From Aquimarina algicola (GTDB lineage: Bacteria; Bacteroidota; Bacteroidia; Flavobacteriales; Flavobacteriaceae), in assembly GCF_006443095.1 (NCBI RefSeq), contig NZ_VFWZ01000004.1, positions 372,450 through 436,449 of the forward strand: a stretch of DNA of 64,000 nt, written 5' to 3'. The notes beneath the pieces are model-generated. The model was not told the origin of the DNA and did no database searches. It was given only the letters and a program-made list of their open reading frames with translations. Positions 9,801 through 18,908 of this stretch are shown here, one piece after another (the stretch's first letter is position 1; each line of letters opens with the position of its first letter). Both the position numbers and the translations under genes were made by a program.

Positions 9801-11558
9801 ATGCGTGCATTACGCCACCTAAACAAATATTTTTTAAAATATAAATTTCGACTTATCATAGGACTCATAATCACTATTGTAGCCAGAATATTTACTACAC
9901 TGGTACCAACTTTTGTAGGAGATTCTGTAGATGTTGTAGAGCAATATATCAATAATGAAATTACAGATATAGAAGCTGTAAAAAGTGGTCTTATCATGAA
10001 TATCTTATTTATTTTTGGATCTGTACTTATTTCTGCTTTTTTCACTTTCTTAATGAGACAAACTTTTATTGTCGTGTCGAGATATATTGAATTTGATTTA
10101 AAAAATGAAGTATTTCAGCATTATGAAAGACTCTCTCTTAATTTTTATAAGAAAAATCGTACCGGTGACTTAATGAATCGTATTAGTGAGGATGTGTCAA
10201 AAGTAAGAATGTACGTTGGCCCCGCATTTATGTATAGTGTTAATACCATTACATTATTTGTGGTAGTTATTGGGTATATGATTTCTATAGCACCAGAACT
10301 TACCTTGTATACTGTAGCGCCTCTTCCTATATTATCTATATCCATTTATAAATTAAGCGTTGCTATACATAAACGAAGTACGATAGTTCAAGAATTTTTA
10401 TCTAAATTAACTACTTTTACCCAAGAATCTTTTAGTGGCATAACTGTGATCAAAGCTTATGGCACAGAACCTCAAACCCAAGAAAATTTTACAGAGTTAT
10501 CCAATGTCAGCAAAGACAAAAATCTTGACCTTGCAAAAGTGCAAGCCTTATTTTTTCCTCTTATGGTTTTACTCATAGGGTGTAGTAATATATTAGTAGT
10601 ATATATTGGAGGTAAACAATTTATCAATGGAACTATAGAAGAACTGGGGATAATTGTAGAATTTATCATTTTTGTAAACATGCTTACTTGGCCCGTAGCT
10701 ACAGTAGGTTGGGTTAGTTCTATAGTACAACAGGCAGAAGCCTCACAGGTTAGAATTAATGAGTTTTTAAGTCAAGAACCTGAAATCACAAATACTGTTA
10801 CAGAAAATACCAAGATCAATGGAAATATTAGTTTTGAAAATGTAACTTTCACTTATGATGACACTAATATAACTGCATTAAAAAACATAAGTTTTGAAAT
10901 CAAGAATGGAGAAACTATAGGTATTTTAGGAAAAACAGGTTCTGGAAAATCTACTATTCTTGATCTCATAGGTAGGTTATATGATACTTCTTCGGGAGAA
11001 ATAAAAATTGACAACATACCGTTAAAAAATATTAATCTTGAAAATCTAAGAAAAGTAATCGGATATGTTCCACAAGATGCTTTTTTGTTTAGTGATAGTA
11101 TTAAAAACAATATAAAATTTGGGAACAACGACGCTACGGACGAAGAAGTATATAAAGCAGCAAAATACTCGGTTGTTCATAAAAATATAATAGGCTTCTC
11201 AAAAGGGTACGATACTATTTTGGGAGAGAGAGGAATCACTCTTTCTGGAGGGCAAAAACAAAGAATTTCTATTGCGCGAGCTATTATCAAAGACCCTGCA
11301 ATATTACTTTTTGATGATTGTTTGTCTGCTGTTGATACTGAAACAGAAGAAGAAATTATTGGTAATCTTAACAAAATTTCAGAAAATAAGACCACTTTTA
11401 TTGTAAGTCATAGGGTATCTACAGTAAAAAACGCAGATAAAATCATAGTATTAGAAGGCGGTGAAATAACGCAGCAAGGTACTCATAATCAACTAATAAA
11501 CGCAGAAGGTTACTATAAAAATTTATATTTAAAACAACTTAGCGAAAAAGAAATTTAA
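9801..11558 (+). CDS. ABC exporter, fused permease-ATPase (MdlB/MsbA type)
   Basis: The gene encodes 585 residues with an N-terminal six-helix ABC type-1 membrane domain (~15-310). The C-terminal nucleotide-binding domain (~340-580) shows Walker A GILGKTGSGKST, Q-loop GYVPQDAFLFSD, signature LSGGQKQR, Walker B ILLFDDCLSAVD and the H-loop SHRVST. The Walker B is followed by Asp rather than the usual catalytic Glu (FDDCLSAVD), as in degenerate sites of heterodimeric exporters such as TmrA/BmrC-like pairs. It may therefore work with a partner elsewhere. The transported substrate (drug, lipid or peptide) is unknown. The gene stands alone, 79 bp before the PUR protein gene. Confidence 0.9.
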   Translation: MRALRHLNKYFLKYKFRLIIGLIITIVARIFTTLVPTFVGDSVDVVEQYINNEITDIEAVKSGLIMNILFIFGSVLISAFFTFLMRQTFIVVSRYIEFDLKNEVFQHYERLSLNFYKKNRTGDLMNRISEDVSKVRMYVGPAFMYSVNTITLFVVVIGYMISIAPELTLYTVAPLPILSISIYKLSVAIHKRSTIVQEFLSKLTTFTQESFSGITVIKAYGTEPQTQENFTELSNVSKDKNLDLAKVQALFFPLMVLLIGCSNILVVYIGGKQFINGTIEELGIIVEFIIFVNMLTWPVATVGWVSSIVQQAEASQVRINEFLSQEPEITNTVTENTKINGNISFENVTFTYDDTNITALKNISFEIKNGETIGILGKTGSGKSTILDLIGRLYDTSSGEIKIDNIPLKNINLENLRKVIGYVPQDAFLFSDSIKNNIKFGNNDATDEEVYKAAKYSVVHKNIIGFSKGYDTILGERGITLSGGQKQRISIARAIIKDPAILLFDDCLSAVDTETEEEIIGNLNKISENKTTFIVSHRVSTVKNADKIIVLEGGEITQQGTHNQLINAEGYYKNLYLKQLSEKEI

Positions 11559-11636
11559 GTTTTTTTTGTGCGATTAACAATTTTTTTAGATTTTTGAATC
11601 TATCATAACATAGTAATTAATTAATATATACGGATT

Positions 11637-12029
11637 ATGAGTGATCATGAAATGATGGATAAAGAAGAAATTTTCTCAAAAGTTTTAAGAGCAGGGAGAA
11701 GAACTTATTTTTTTGACGTAAGAGCTACAAAAGCTGGAGACTATTATTTAACAATAACTGAAAGTAAAAAGTTTACTAATGATGATGGCTCTTTTCACTA
11801 CAAGAAACACAAAATTTATCTCTACAAAGAGGATTTTGCCGGTTTCACTGAAATTTTAAATGAAATGACATCATTTATCGTTGAAGAAAAAGGTGAAGAA
11901 GTTATAAGCGAAAGACACCAAAGAGATTATCAAAAATCATATGAAAAAAATGGAACTGAAGAACATCTGAAAGAAGAAGTTACAGCTTCTACAGAAAGTT
12001 TTACGGATGTGAGTTTTGATGACATATAA
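11637..12029 (+). CDS. PUR family DNA/RNA-binding protein (DUF3276)
   Basis: The gene encodes 130 residues. The region ~10-85 (EEIFSKVLRAGRRTYFFDVR, ATKAGDYYLTITESKK, FHYKKHKIYLYKEDF) matches the bacterial PUR-alpha-like fold, which binds single-stranded DNA or RNA in characterised spirochaete and Bacteroidota homologues. The C-terminal tail (~95-130) is acidic and probably disordered. The gene is transcribed alone and ends at a strong hairpin 28 bp downstream. Binding target and regulation are not visible. Confidence 0.85.
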   Translation: MSDHEMMDKEEIFSKVLRAGRRTYFFDVRATKAGDYYLTITESKKFTNDDGSFHYKKHKIYLYKEDFAGFTEILNEMTSFIVEEKGEEVISERHQRDYQKSYEKNGTEEHLKEEVTASTESFTDVSFDDI

Positions 12030-12057
12030 AATATTATACGATAGTTAAATTTATCTA

Positions 12058-12090
12058 AACCGTCTTATCCTATAAGGCGGTTTTTTTTAT
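12058..12090 (+). terminator. Rho-independent terminator after the PUR-family gene
   Basis: AACCGTCTTA (12058-12067) pairs with TAAGGCGGTT (with one G-T wobble) over a short loop, followed by a run of eight or more T on the plus strand. Confidence 0.85.
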
Positions 12091-12191
12091 ATTAAACTTT
12101 TTTTAAAAATACAATCATCTAAAAATCACCTTACATCAATACTAATTATTTTAATTTCCAACACTCTTACTTTTTTAGAAAATCGCTTACA

Positions 12192-14705
12192 ATGAAATAT
12201 ATTTTTACTATTGTCTTTATATGGATTCATCTTATTTCTTTTTCACAAGATGATGTATCATTATCTTATTATCTTCCGCAAAATACAACTTATGACCCTC
12301 AAATCCCCACACCTGAGAGTATATTAGGTTTTACTCCTGGCAAATGGCATGTTACCCATGACAAACTAGTAGAATACATGAGAGTTCTTGCTAAGGCTTC
12401 TCCTAGAATCACTATTGAAAACAGAGGAAAAACATTTGAAGATCGACCTATTCTTTTGCTAACTATAACTTCAGAAAAGAATCATAAAAACCTTAAAGAA
12501 ATACAACAAAAGCACATTCAGCTTACACAAAACAATTCTGATGCAGTAGACACGGATAATCTACCGGTAGTTGTATATCAAGGTTTTTCTATACATGGTA
12601 ATGAACCTAGTGGGTCTAATGCATCCCTTGTAGCTGCTTATCATCTTGCTGCTGCTCAAGGATCTGAGATAGAAGAATTACTAAATAACGTTGTTATACT
12701 TTTTGATCCTTCTTTTAATCCTGATGGATTACAAAGATTTGCTTATTGGGCAAATACCAATAAAAACAAAAATATAACGACTGACCCACAAGATCGAGAA
12801 TATAGTGAAGTATGGCCAGGCGGAAGAACAAATCATTATTGGTTCGACATGAATAGAGATTGGCTTCCTGTTCAATTACCAGAATCAAGAGCACGCATCA
12901 AAACATTTCATCAATGGTATCCAAATGTACTAACAGATCATCATGAAATGGGCTCTAATAGTTCTTTCTTTTTTCAACCTGGAGTACAATCTAGAACACA
13001 CCCTTTAACCCCTACACTAAATCAGAAATTAACAAAAGAAATTGCAAAATATCATGTAAAGGCATTAGACAAACTTGGTTCCTTATATTATACAGAAGAA
13101 AATTTTGATGATTTCTATTATGGAAAAGGCTCTACATTTCCTGATATAAATGGCGGTATCGGTATATTATTTGAACAAGGAAGCTCTCGCGGTCACGCAC
13201 AACAAACAGACAATGGTATTCTCACTTTTCCTTTTACAATAAGAAACCAATTTACAACCGCGTTATCAACTCTTGAAGCAGCAAATGCATTAAAAAAAGA
13301 ACTTTTAAAATACAAAAAAGACTTTTATAGCAATGCCAGAAAAGAAGCTACAAAAGATGCTTACTTATTTGGAAATGAAAAAGATGCTGCTTCTACCTAT
13401 CATCTGGCAGAAATTTTAAAAAGACATCAAATCAAGATACATGAAATCAAACAAGATGTAACGATTCAAAATAAGGTATTCAAAAAAGGATATAGTTATA
13501 TTGTACCAAAAGAACAAAAGCAAAAAAGATTACTTAAGGCTATTTTTGAAAAAAGAACGACATTTAAAGACAGTTTATTTTATGATATTTCTGCATGGAC
13601 ATTTCCTTTGGCTTTTAACCTTGACTATGTTACAAACGCATCTCTTAATTATTTAGGAAATGAAGTATCTACTCTTTCTCATCATGAAGTCGCATCCATA
13701 AACCAAAGTAACTACGCATATCTCATGCAATGGCATGAATATTACAGTCCCAAAGCAATGCATCAAATTCTCTCTAAAGGAATAAGAGCAAAAGTAGGCA
13801 TGAAGCCTTTTTCTTTACAAAATAATAAATATGATTATGGAACCATTCTAATTCCTGTTCAAAATCAGATGTTGAACGCTCAAGAATTACATGCAGTATT
13901 ACAAAATATCGCTTCTGAAAATCATATTAATATCACAGGAGTTTCTACAGGACTTACGGAGGGAATCGATTTAGGTAGTAATCAGTTCAGAACTTTATCA
14001 TTACCAAAAATAGCACTATTTACAGGATCGGGCATTACCCCTTATGATGCTGGCGAAGTTTGGCACCTAATGGATCAAAGATATGATATTCCTATTACAA
14101 AAATTACGACTGAGGATTTTAATAAAGTTGATCTATCATATTACTCCCACATCATATTACCAAACACAAGTAGACATTACTTTGAAAAAAAAGAAGTAGA
14201 AAAACTTAAAAATTGGGTAGAAAATGGAGGAACTATCATAGGATATAGAAATATCGCAAACTTATTTAAAAACCATCAACTCATGTCGATGGAATTTGCT
14301 ATTCCAAAAATTGAAGCGAATGCTATTTCTTTTGATCAAAAAAGAGATTTTTTTGGTGCTCAGGTTATCGGAGGTGCAATTTTTGAAGCCAAAATTGATC
14401 GATCGCACCCAATAAATTTTGGATATAAAAATGATAAAATTGCTTTATTCAGAAATACTAAAATTTTTATAAAACCTGATGAAAAGAGCTATAATAATCC
14501 TATACAATACACAAAAGATCCTTTATTAAGTGGTTATATCAGTAAGAAAAATTTAGACTCGCTATCAAATACAGTACCTTTTCGCCATAATGCCATGAAA
14601 AAAGGTAATGTCATTCTCTTTACAGATAATACCAATTTTAGGGCATTTTGGTACGGAACCAACAAATTATTGATGAATGCTATTTTTTTTAGTAATGAAA
14701 TGTAA
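12192..14705 (+). CDS. Secreted M14 family zinc carboxypeptidase
   Basis: The gene encodes 837 residues with a signal peptide (residues 1-19, ending ISFSQ). The M14 catalytic domain (~45-400) shows SIHGNEPSGSN (zinc His and Glu), FDMNRDWLP (substrate Arg/Asn region), DHHEMGSNSSFFFQP (third zinc His) and GGIGILFEQGSSRG (catalytic Glu). A long C-terminal half includes a GATase-like Rossmann segment (~610-690, IALFTGSGITPYDAGEVWHL). This architecture is common in Bacteroidota periplasmic or secreted M14 peptidases. No type IX secretion C-terminal domain is evident, so periplasmic location is likely. It probably trims peptides or peptidoglycan stems; the exact substrate is unknown. Confidence 0.9.
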   Translation: MKYIFTIVFIWIHLISFSQDDVSLSYYLPQNTTYDPQIPTPESILGFTPGKWHVTHDKLVEYMRVLAKASPRITIENRGKTFEDRPILLLTITSEKNHKNLKEIQQKHIQLTQNNSDAVDTDNLPVVVYQGFSIHGNEPSGSNASLVAAYHLAAAQGSEIEELLNNVVILFDPSFNPDGLQRFAYWANTNKNKNITTDPQDREYSEVWPGGRTNHYWFDMNRDWLPVQLPESRARIKTFHQWYPNVLTDHHEMGSNSSFFFQPGVQSRTHPLTPTLNQKLTKEIAKYHVKALDKLGSLYYTEENFDDFYYGKGSTFPDINGGIGILFEQGSSRGHAQQTDNGILTFPFTIRNQFTTALSTLEAANALKKELLKYKKDFYSNARKEATKDAYLFGNEKDAASTYHLAEILKRHQIKIHEIKQDVTIQNKVFKKGYSYIVPKEQKQKRLLKAIFEKRTTFKDSLFYDISAWTFPLAFNLDYVTNASLNYLGNEVSTLSHHEVASINQSNYAYLMQWHEYYSPKAMHQILSKGIRAKVGMKPFSLQNNKYDYGTILIPVQNQMLNAQELHAVLQNIASENHINITGVSTGLTEGIDLGSNQFRTLSLPKIALFTGSGITPYDAGEVWHLMDQRYDIPITKITTEDFNKVDLSYYSHIILPNTSRHYFEKKEVEKLKNWVENGGTIIGYRNIANLFKNHQLMSMEFAIPKIEANAISFDQKRDFFGAQVIGGAIFEAKIDRSHPINFGYKNDKIALFRNTKIFIKPDEKSYNNPIQYTKDPLLSGYISKKNLDSLSNTVPFRHNAMKKGNVILFTDNTNFRAFWYGTNKLLMNAIFFSNEM

Positions 14706-14718
14706 TAGTAGACATAAA

Positions 14719-15585
14719 CTATAAACTTTTTCTAAAAGAATCATAATGGGACAATACTTCATCAGGCGCTTCAACTTGAGGGTAATGTCCTATTTTATGT
14801 AGTATTACTACATCCGCATTTGGAACTACCTTTTTATAAAACTCTGCCATATGCTTACCCGAAATAGGATCGAAACCACCATTAATTAGTCGCTTTGGCA
14901 TATCAGTATACTGTATTGCTTCTCTCCATCTAATTTTATATGTATCTCTTTCCTTAAGGTATTTAATCAATTTAGGAATTATATTTTTACCCGAATTGTA
15001 ATTTACAACTTCCCAAAATTCATCAATTTCTAATTCACTAGGTTGTGTTTCTTTTCCAAATATTTTTTTAAAATTCTTAGCTAATGTCTTTCTGCCCATA
15101 AAATGTTTGATCATTTCCCCAAAAGGAGTTAATAATAATTTTTGGGTAAGTGTTGGAAAATTCGTTTCAGGAAACATCCCTCCATTCAAAAAACAAACAG
15201 ATTTGATCGTAAACTCGTATGTCGGATTCTCTTTTAACCTTGCTAGCATTTCTTGTACTACCGTATCCCCATAGTCATGAGCAAGAATATGAAAAGATGT
15301 AAGCTTCTTTTCTTTTAAAAAAGCTTCCCATAAGTCAACTTGAGCAGAAATGCTATATAAGAAGTTTGTTGGCTTTGCAGAAAAGCCATAGCCAATCATA
15401 TCCAGACAATATACTTTATGTTTTTCTTTTAGCGTCTCCCACACCTTACACCAATCCCACGATGATGTCGGAAACCCATGAACAAGTAATAAAGGTTCCC
15501 CTTTTCCTTCTTCTTTATAGAAAATTTTATATTGATTTTGATAACGGAAATAGCTTCCTGAATTTTTCCAATCCTGTAGTATCAT
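14719..15585 (-). CDS. Alpha/beta hydrolase with Asp nucleophile (haloalkane dehalogenase/epoxide hydrolase-like)
   Basis: The gene encodes 288 residues with a complete alpha/beta hydrolase layout. The oxyanion motif LLVHGFPTSSWDW lies at ~34-46, the nucleophile elbow LAHDYGDTV at ~105-113 (Asp in the Sm-X-Nu-X-Sm position), a charge-relay Asp in NGGFDPISG, and the catalytic His in KIGHYPQVEAP near the C-terminus. An Asp rather than Ser nucleophile is characteristic of haloalkane dehalogenases and epoxide hydrolases, which work through a covalent ester. The natural substrate is not predictable. The stop lies 13 bp from the convergent M14 gene. The Mpo1-like gene ends 1 bp before its start, so the two minus-strand genes are likely co-transcribed. 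Confidence 0.85.
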   Translation of the reverse strand: MILQDWKNSGSYFRYQNQYKIFYKEEGKGEPLLLVHGFPTSSWDWCKVWETLKEKHKVYCLDMIGYGFSAKPTNFLYSISAQVDLWEAFLKEKKLTSFHILAHDYGDTVVQEMLARLKENPTYEFTIKSVCFLNGGMFPETNFPTLTQKLLLTPFGEMIKHFMGRKTLAKNFKKIFGKETQPSELEIDEFWEVVNYNSGKNIIPKLIKYLKERDTYKIRWREAIQYTDMPKRLINGGFDPISGKHMAEFYKKVVPNADVVILHKIGHYPQVEAPDEVLSHYDSFRKSL

Positions 15586-15586
15586 A

Positions 15587-16051
15587 TTATTTCTTACCGA
15601 ACATTTTTTGAATCACCCAGGCAGGCCCTATCAGCAAAAATTGAAGGTCTTTTAAAAAAGATGGTTTTTTTCCCTCAATCTTATGCCCATAAAACTGTCC
15701 TAACCAAGCTGCAACAAATATACCGACAGATACCATCCATAGCGAAGCATATTGACCGATATAGTAATTTACAACAATGCAAACAGAAGAAAAAATTAAA
15801 ATTTGTAATGCCATTTTGACTGAAAGTCTAATATAAAAGAGCAATACAAATATTAAAACTACAAAAGCCCAATTTTCAACAAGAGGATATACTCCTGGTA
15901 TAAGCGACGCTAAAATAGTATTAGGAATGCTCATTAACAATCCAACGATCGAGAAAAATATTGCTGGTACACATACAAAGTGAATAGCTATATTAGTTTT
16001 ATTTTGATGGCTTACAGCATACTCTGTAAACCAAGAGTCCAAAGATTTCAT
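15587..16051 (-). CDS. DUF962/Mpo1-like membrane protein
   Basis: The gene encodes 154 residues with about four membrane helices. The conserved start WFTEYAVSHQNKTNIAIHFV contains the histidines typical of the DUF962/YGL010w (Mpo1) family. A second conserved segment, WLGQFYGHKIEGKKPSFLKD, precedes the last helix. Yeast Mpo1 is an Fe(II)-dependent dioxygenase of 2-hydroxy fatty acids; the bacterial role is presumed related but unproven. It is placed one base upstream of the alpha/beta hydrolase start, suggesting an operon. Confidence 0.85.
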   Translation of the reverse strand: MKSLDSWFTEYAVSHQNKTNIAIHFVCVPAIFFSIVGLLMSIPNTILASLIPGVYPLVENWAFVVLIFVLLFYIRLSVKMALQILIFSSVCIVVNYYIGQYASLWMVSVGIFVAAWLGQFYGHKIEGKKPSFLKDLQFLLIGPAWVIQKMFGKK

Positions 16052-16160
16052 TTTTAAAGTGTTTTTTGATAAAGTTGAGTTTAATTATAACTAAGATACT
16101 TTTTTAAAACTTATTTTTACGGAAAATTATAATTTCAATTATTCTAAAAACATAAACAAC

Positions 16161-16718
16161 ATGGCACGTACTCCTTCAAATATGTTACCCCTCGGAACAA
16201 CAGCTCCCAATTTTGTTTTGAATGATGTAACAACAAACGAAAAAGTTAATTTACAAGATGCTAAAGGAGAAAAAGGAACAATCATTATGTTTATTTGTAA
16301 TCATTGTCCTTTTGTAATACATGTTAATGAAGAAATTGTAAGAATAGCTAATGACTATCGAACACAAGGTTTTAGTTTTATAGCCATCAGTAGTAACGAT
16401 ATTGAAAAATACCCTCAAGACAGCCCCGAAAAAATGGTTAAATCTGCAGAGGATAATAAATATACTTTTTCGTATCTTTTTGATGAAACACAAGAAGTTG
16501 CCAAAGCATATGATGCAGCGTGCACACCTGATTTCTACCTCTTTGATGCAGATTTACAATTAATTTATAGAGGACAACTAGACGACTCCAGACCTGGCAA
16601 TGGCATACCTGTAAGTGGTCGGGATCTACGTCAGGCGCTAGATGCTGTGCTTAGAAATACTAAAGTATCTGATCAACAAAAACCAAGTATTGGATGTAAT
16701 ATAAAATGGAAAAATTGA
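16161..16718 (+). CDS. Thioredoxin-fold peroxiredoxin-like protein (AhpC/TSA family)
   Basis: The gene encodes 185 residues without a signal peptide. The start PLGTTAPNFVLNDVTT is typical of AhpC/TSA proteins. IIMFICNHCPFV places a CxxC pair (Cys46, Cys49) at the thioredoxin active-site position, followed by the cis-Pro region AACTPDFYLFDADLQLIYRG. The family is annotated as a thioredoxin/redoxin of unknown physiological partner; a cytosolic thiol-disulfide or peroxide reductase role is inferred. It overlaps the next gene by 13 bp if that gene starts at 16706. Confidence 0.85.
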   Translation: MARTPSNMLPLGTTAPNFVLNDVTTNEKVNLQDAKGEKGTIIMFICNHCPFVIHVNEEIVRIANDYRTQGFSFIAISSNDIEKYPQDSPEKMVKSAEDNKYTFSYLFDETQEVAKAYDAACTPDFYLFDADLQLIYRGQLDDSRPGNGIPVSGRDLRQALDAVLRNTKVSDQQKPSIGCNIKWKN

Positions 16719-17251
16719 TTCATATGGGTTTTGACATAAACTTCAAAAGTTGTGACAAAAAAGATATCATTCATCTAGTAAACGTAAGCAAACAATTTTA
16801 TCCTGAACATTACGCTCACATATGGCAAAATAATGATCCCAGCTACTATATAAATTTAAGTTTTACTTCAAAAGCGATTGAAGAAGATTTCAAAAATGAT
16901 AATATAGTATATTTTTTAGTTCAAAATTCAAATCAAATTTTGGGGATCTTAAAAATAAGAAATCATAAAAGTGTTTCAAATTACTCTAAAACAGATGCTT
17001 TACAGTTAGAAAAAATATACTTATTAAAAGCATCTACAGGATTGGGTATTGGTAAAAAAGCAATAGAATTTACCAAAGACTACGCTATATCCTTACATAA
17101 AAAAATAATTTGGTTAGATGTTATGACAACTAGTCCTGCGTTACATTTCTATCAAAAAGTCGGATTCAAAACTATCGAACATTATAATCTTGATTACCCT
17201 AAGTTGAAAGATAACTATAGAGAAATGCAAAGAATGATTCTTGTTATTTAA
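16706..17251 (+). CDS. GNAT family N-acetyltransferase
   Basis: The gene encodes 181 residues. The acetyl-CoA site is seen in LEKIYLLKASTGLGIGKKAI (motif A, here with GLGIGK). ALHFYQKVGFKTIEHY matches the GNAT motif B ending. The start is uncertain: the ATG at 16706 overlaps the previous gene by 13 bp, while an in-frame ATG at 16724 lies just after that gene's stop. The acceptor substrate is unknown. It converges with, and overlaps by 8 bp, the DinB-family gene on the other strand. Confidence 0.85.
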   Translation: MEKLIHMGFDINFKSCDKKDIIHLVNVSKQFYPEHYAHIWQNNDPSYYINLSFTSKAIEEDFKNDNIVYFLVQNSNQILGILKIRNHKSVSNYSKTDALQLEKIYLLKASTGLGIGKKAIEFTKDYAISLHKKIIWLDVMTTSPALHFYQKVGFKTIEHYNLDYPKLKDNYREMQRMILVI

Positions 17252-17765
17252 TATCTTTTGAAATTATCTTAAGGTGCGCCAAATGGTGATTACCATGCCA
17301 TGAGTATATACCAATATCCTCTGCCAAAGAAAGTGTTACATCACCTTCTGGATGAATAAATGTTTTTTGTAAATCATCTGGAGATAATCCTTTCAAAAAA
17401 TATACCCATTTAGCATGTAGCGCTTTAATCATATCCAAAGATAATTCAATCGGTGCTTGTTTGGCATCAAATAATTCTGCCCATAAAACCTCATTATATG
17501 CCTTTATAACTGGGTTATTTTCTGTCATAGCCCACTTAAATCGTATATAACCATGATGGTGGCTATCATGAATATGATGAATCAATTGCCTTGCTGTCCA
17601 ACCATTTTCTCTGTAAGAAGTTTCTAATTGTTCCTCTGTAAATCCTGAAACTAAATTTATTATTTTTGATGGTAATTCTTCAATATCAAGAATCCATTTT
17701 TGAATATGATCTTGAGTAATATTTATTGGACATTCAAACTTTCCTATTGGATATTTTGCATCCAT
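17244..17765 (-). CDS. YfiT/DinB-superfamily bacillithiol-transferase-like protein
   Basis: The gene encodes 173 residues matching the YfiT family from the start (YPIGKFECPINIT). WTARQLIHHIHDSHHH (~63-78) and WHGNHHLAHLK (~155-165) carry the three His of the DinB metal site. Characterised relatives (BstA) are divalent-metal-dependent S-transferases using bacillithiol. Whether this organism makes bacillithiol cannot be judged here. It has no evident operon partner. Confidence 0.85.
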   Translation of the reverse strand: MDAKYPIGKFECPINITQDHIQKWILDIEELPSKIINLVSGFTEEQLETSYRENGWTARQLIHHIHDSHHHGYIRFKWAMTENNPVIKAYNEVLWAELFDAKQAPIELSLDMIKALHAKWVYFLKGLSPDDLQKTFIHPEGDVTLSLAEDIGIYSWHGNHHLAHLKIISKDIK

Positions 17766-17813
17766 AATTTATGTAAATACGAATTATTATTATTTAAATT
17801 GAATAGACAATTT

Positions 17814-18608
17814 CTATTCAACTTTAGCATAAACGAATTCTTCTTTAGAAGAAAGGTCTACCAATGTTAATAAATTGTTGTTGATATCTTCTATTTTATA
17901 TCTGTAAATACGATTATCCATTGGAAAAAAGCATTCTAAAACATTGTCTTCTATCCTAGTTTTCAATCGATTAGCAAACTTTCCATTATAAAAATTAAAA
18001 CGTATAGTACCTTCAAAAATAACATAATCTGTTGTATTTTGAATAAACATCCACTTACCTTGAAGTGTTTCGTAGGTATCTTTATTGTAAAATTTATTGT
18101 CAAGTAATGCCTTCATTTTTCTTGCATATTTAACAATACCTTTATCCAAAATTAAATCTTCAGAAGACTCTCCTATTTCTTGTCTTTCTATCTCATCTCC
18201 ATTATTAAAATAATGTTTTGATTCATACTTTGTGTAAGCATTAGAATAATCTAAAACTATTTGTCCACTATCGTCTTTTGTTTGGATATAAGGTCGATAT
18301 TGATAATTGACATAAATAAGTTGATCATTCCAGAAATAGAAAGCAGTTAAAACATCTGCTGTTCTTGTGCCTACTTTTCTTATAATCTTCTTGAGTCTTT
18401 CGTGTTCGTAATATCCATTAAGTTCTGCACCGTGATCGGGCATCTTATCCAGAAACTCTTCTGGGTCCAGAAAAAACGTTTCAAATTCAATGTAGCTATC
18501 AATGATCTCTATTTGATCATTAATATTCATTAGGACATCTTTTTTATCCTGACATTTTGAGATGTAGGTATTGCATAGAATAAAAAGAGCAACCAATCCT
18601 TTTTTCAT
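17814..18608 (-). CDS. Exported protein of unknown function
   Basis: The frame is open from 18662, but the ATG at 18608 gives a standard Sec signal peptide (MKKGLVALFILCNTYISKCQ), whereas the longer version adds a second hydrophobic stretch. I prefer 264 residues. The mature part is soluble, mixed alpha/beta and charged, with no family I recognise. The C-terminal half (~150-264) looks beta-rich (GKWMFIQNTTDYVIFEGTIR). Upstream and downstream gaps suggest a single-gene unit. A lipoprotein is unlikely because the only Cys near the cleavage region (KCQ) lacks a good lipobox. Confidence 0.7.
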   Translation of the reverse strand: MKKGLVALFILCNTYISKCQDKKDVLMNINDQIEIIDSYIEFETFFLDPEEFLDKMPDHGAELNGYYEHERLKKIIRKVGTRTADVLTAFYFWNDQLIYVNYQYRPYIQTKDDSGQIVLDYSNAYTKYESKHYFNNGDEIERQEIGESSEDLILDKGIVKYARKMKALLDNKFYNKDTYETLQGKWMFIQNTTDYVIFEGTIRFNFYNGKFANRLKTRIEDNVLECFFPMDNRIYRYKIEDINNNLLTLVDLSSKEEFVYAKVE

Positions 18609-18853
18609 ATTTTTGGGGGTATAGCAATTAAAAAATAATAATAAACTTAAAAAGCTTATCATTTTAGCCTAACAAAATATAAAATATTACGTTAAAACAA
18701 ATACAAAAATTAAAAAAATAAGATTTTTATATTTAAAAAATAAATTTAAAAACAATACATTATCAAGGAATTAGCTTAATTTACAGTATAGAAAAGTTAT
18801 GAACTAAGATAAAAAACTTGTTAAAAACTTAACAAATTAATAATATGGTATCA

Positions 18854-18885
18854 AAAAAATCCCTGCTAGTGAGCAGGGATTTTTT
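18854..18885 (-). terminator. Terminator after the cyclophilin-FKBP gene
   Basis: AAAAAATCCCTGCT and AGCAGGGATTTTTT form a perfect 14-bp stem with a 4-nt loop. It lies 23 bp beyond the stop of the minus-strand prolyl isomerase gene and has a T-tract on that strand. The remaining 190 bp back to the start of the exported-protein gene are very AT-rich and show no gene. Confidence 0.85.
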
Positions 18886-18908
18886 AAATTATGTACAATT
18901 TAAATACT

